Origin: Antedon mediterranea
Lineage: Eukaryota; Echinodermata; Crinoidea; Comatulida; Antedonidae
Direction of reading: 5' to 3'
Length of the DNA stretch: 64,000 nucleotides
Assembly: GCF_964355755.1 (NCBI RefSeq)
Contig: NC_092675.1
Coordinates: forward strand, 20,474,912-20,538,911
Shown one piece after another: positions 62,020 through 64,000 of this stretch. Under the pieces are notes generated by a model. The model worked only from the letters and a program-made list of their open reading frames with translations, was not told the DNA's origin and searched no databases. The translations under genes were made by a program, and so were the position numbers. Position 1 is the stretch's first letter. Each line of letters starts with the position of its first letter.

Positions 62020-64000
62020 CCAATCAAAGAAGTGTATTTAAAGTGCGAAATAAATCGTGAGAATAGAAGGTGAATGAAAAGTGAGAATAGACAACAAGTG
62101 TGAATAGACAACAAGTGTGAATAGACAAGTTGAAATGTGCTGTATAATTCAATACATAGATAGTGTAGTGTATTTATTAAATCAATGTAATTTACAGTGT
62201 GTTCCTCTAGCATTCCTCTTGTGATTTTTAAAAGATCGTTGACACGAAAATTTAATGACCTTAATATTGATTTGTTTATGATTTAGTAGTTATACAATTT
62301 AAAATTTTAGTAAACTTTTCATAATTTTCTTTTTGTTTTGCCGTTTATTTATTAAAAAAATGGAAAATTATCTACACTTTATATGCACATTTTATTTAAA
62401 ATTGCTATGCATTAGTTATATTGTTTACATTTGTAACATTGCATAAATACATGTTTTTCTATATAATTAATATTTAAAAAATGATTGATTTAAAGGCAAA
62501 GCTACTTGCTTTATAATTTAACTACTAAGATAAGGTAGTATATATGTGGACAAATCATAAAAACTGGCAATAACTTTATGGTGCATGTTAGATAGGTTTT
62601 AGATTTGCTTTGCCTCATTCTTAAAAAAAAACAAATTGTACTCCAAATTTGACATATTTACATTTTGTATTAGCAGGAAAGAATGACATTATAACTCTTT
62701 TCCTGGTATTAGTCATTCATGAGCAGTTGTTCACATGTTGTAAGTTACTCATGAGCAACTACTCATTCATGACAGGCTAGATTAGTGCGAGTCAGTTTCA
62801 ATAAACCCATTCATGAGTACATTTGCATGTTTTCTATCACTTATGAGTGACTCGCAAGTACTGTAGGTCATGTTCACATGTTGTAAGTCACACATGAGCA
62901 ACTACTCATCCATGACCGGCTTGGATAGATTAATGTCAGTTCCCATTCATGAGTACATTTACATGTTTTCTATCACTTATGAGTGACTCGCAAGTACTGT
63001 AGGTCATGTTCACATGTTGTAAGTCACACATGAGCAACTACTCATCCATGACCGGCTTGGATAGATTAATGTCCGTTCCCATTCATGAGTACATTTACAT
63101 GTTTTCATCACTTATGAGTGACTCATCAAAATTGTAGGTGTTCACAAGTTATAAGTCACTCATAACTGACTCATGAGCAAGTGTTCACATTTAAGTTACT
63201 TGTTGAGTGACTCTCAGGAGCAACTTGCTATGAGCAGGTGTTTAATACCGTATTAATACAAGTTATAACTGCCTGTACACTCATTTCAAAGTTGCCTTTA
63301 AATCTATAATTTGCTGAATGACAGGATAATGATAATTAGAGTAGAACCCCTACACCTAAGGGACCACTTTCCTGTTTAACGAACAAGGCGCAATATATGT
63401 TTGAACACTACATCCAACCTCTATTCAGGGGACACTTTATTCTGTCCCAAAGGTGTCTGTTTAATACATGTCCAACTGGGATCATAAATTATTTTATTTA
63501 TAACATTTTTTAATAAAAATAATTTGGTGCTTTTAAACTATTCTTGATATCAGATTGAACAATCTCAATCAATTTTCTAATTTATGGTAATGTGAAAATA
63601 GCAATAGGCCTATATGTACTTGGTGTTAAACAGGTGTTAAAATAGTGTTTCAGCATTATCACTGTGTGTGCTTTAGTGTTTCTCTACATTTTAGTATGTT
63701 ATACAAAATATATATTCTAGTTTTAATTTCATATTATTTATTAAGCTTTTATAGTTTCCTCATGTCCAGTATCATTATATGTACAGTATACTGTATGTAC
63801 ATTCAGACAACTTTATTGATAATTTTAATACAATCAAATGAATTCCATTAAACTATCAAGCATAGAGTAGAGTAAGTTAGTTTTACCTAAATAATATTAT
63901 CTAGTCTTAAGATTAACACATTTGAAAAATAAATATTCAATCTCAATTGTTGCATTTGATGTGTATTTTATTTGCAAATACTTTAGTACAAAACAAACAG
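62020..64000. other. PGAP6 3' UTR and flank
   Basis: AATAAA at about 62049 is a possible poly(A) signal. The remainder is AT-rich with the 135-bp repeat at 62728-63140 and no coding signal. Confidence 0.5.
62728..63140. repeat. Tandem repeat of about 135-143 bp, three units
   Basis: Units begin TGTTCACATGTTGTAAGT at 62728, 62871 and 63006 and contain ACTCATCCATGACCGGCTTG, CCATTCATGAGTACATTTAC and CACTTATGAGTGACTCGCAA. Units 2 and 3 are almost identical. Short ACTCATGAGT-like palindromes continue to about 63230. Confidence 0.88.

Overview
The window is animal nuclear DNA: AT-rich, intron-dense genes with GT-AG splice sites, many short inverted-repeat transposons, tRNA-derived SINEs and satellites. 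Gene content (mitochondrial and peroxisomal housekeeping genes, a peptide-type GPCR) and the recurrent TAGGCCTA-like motif suggest a marine invertebrate deuterostome, probably an echinoderm. That placement is an inference, and the species cannot be read from the sequence.

Layout. 203-9030 (minus): 13 exons of dimethylglycine dehydrogenase (DMGDH), with the C-terminal end beyond the left edge. 10964-23623 (plus): complete 21-exon ABCD3 (PMP70), plus one extra exon that looks mutually exclusive with its neighbour. 27939-28101 (plus): an orphan coding-like terminal exon. 28456-33101 (minus): a SLC25 mitochondrial carrier, lacking only its first exon, with a U12-type AT-AC intron. 37655-39440: about 33 copies of a 54-bp minisatellite. 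39762-40871 (plus): an intronless-CDS class A GPCR. 42105-53523: a 5,707-bp unit present twice in tandem, apparently identical, carrying SINEs, tRNA-Val-like sequences and a 19-bp satellite. Its right breakpoint falls inside the last coding exon of TIMM29. 53448-54506 (minus): TIMM29. 54984-62019 (plus): complete 12-exon PGAP6/TMEM8, head to head with TIMM29.

DMGDH, TIMM29 and the SLC25 carrier belong to mitochondria (choline/one-carbon catabolism, inner-membrane biogenesis, metabolite exchange). ABCD3 belongs to the peroxisome and PGAP6 to the cell surface. There is no operon-like logic. The only structural pairings are two head-to-head arrangements: DMGDH/ABCD3 about 1.9 kb apart, and TIMM29/PGAP6 about 0.5 kb apart.

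The strongest candidates for something undescribed are the ABCD3 duplicated exon pair, the AT-AC intron in the carrier, and the TIMM29-breaking tandem duplication. Exon boundaries were deduced by hand from splice motifs, reading phase and remembered family sequence; no alignment or RNA evidence was available.
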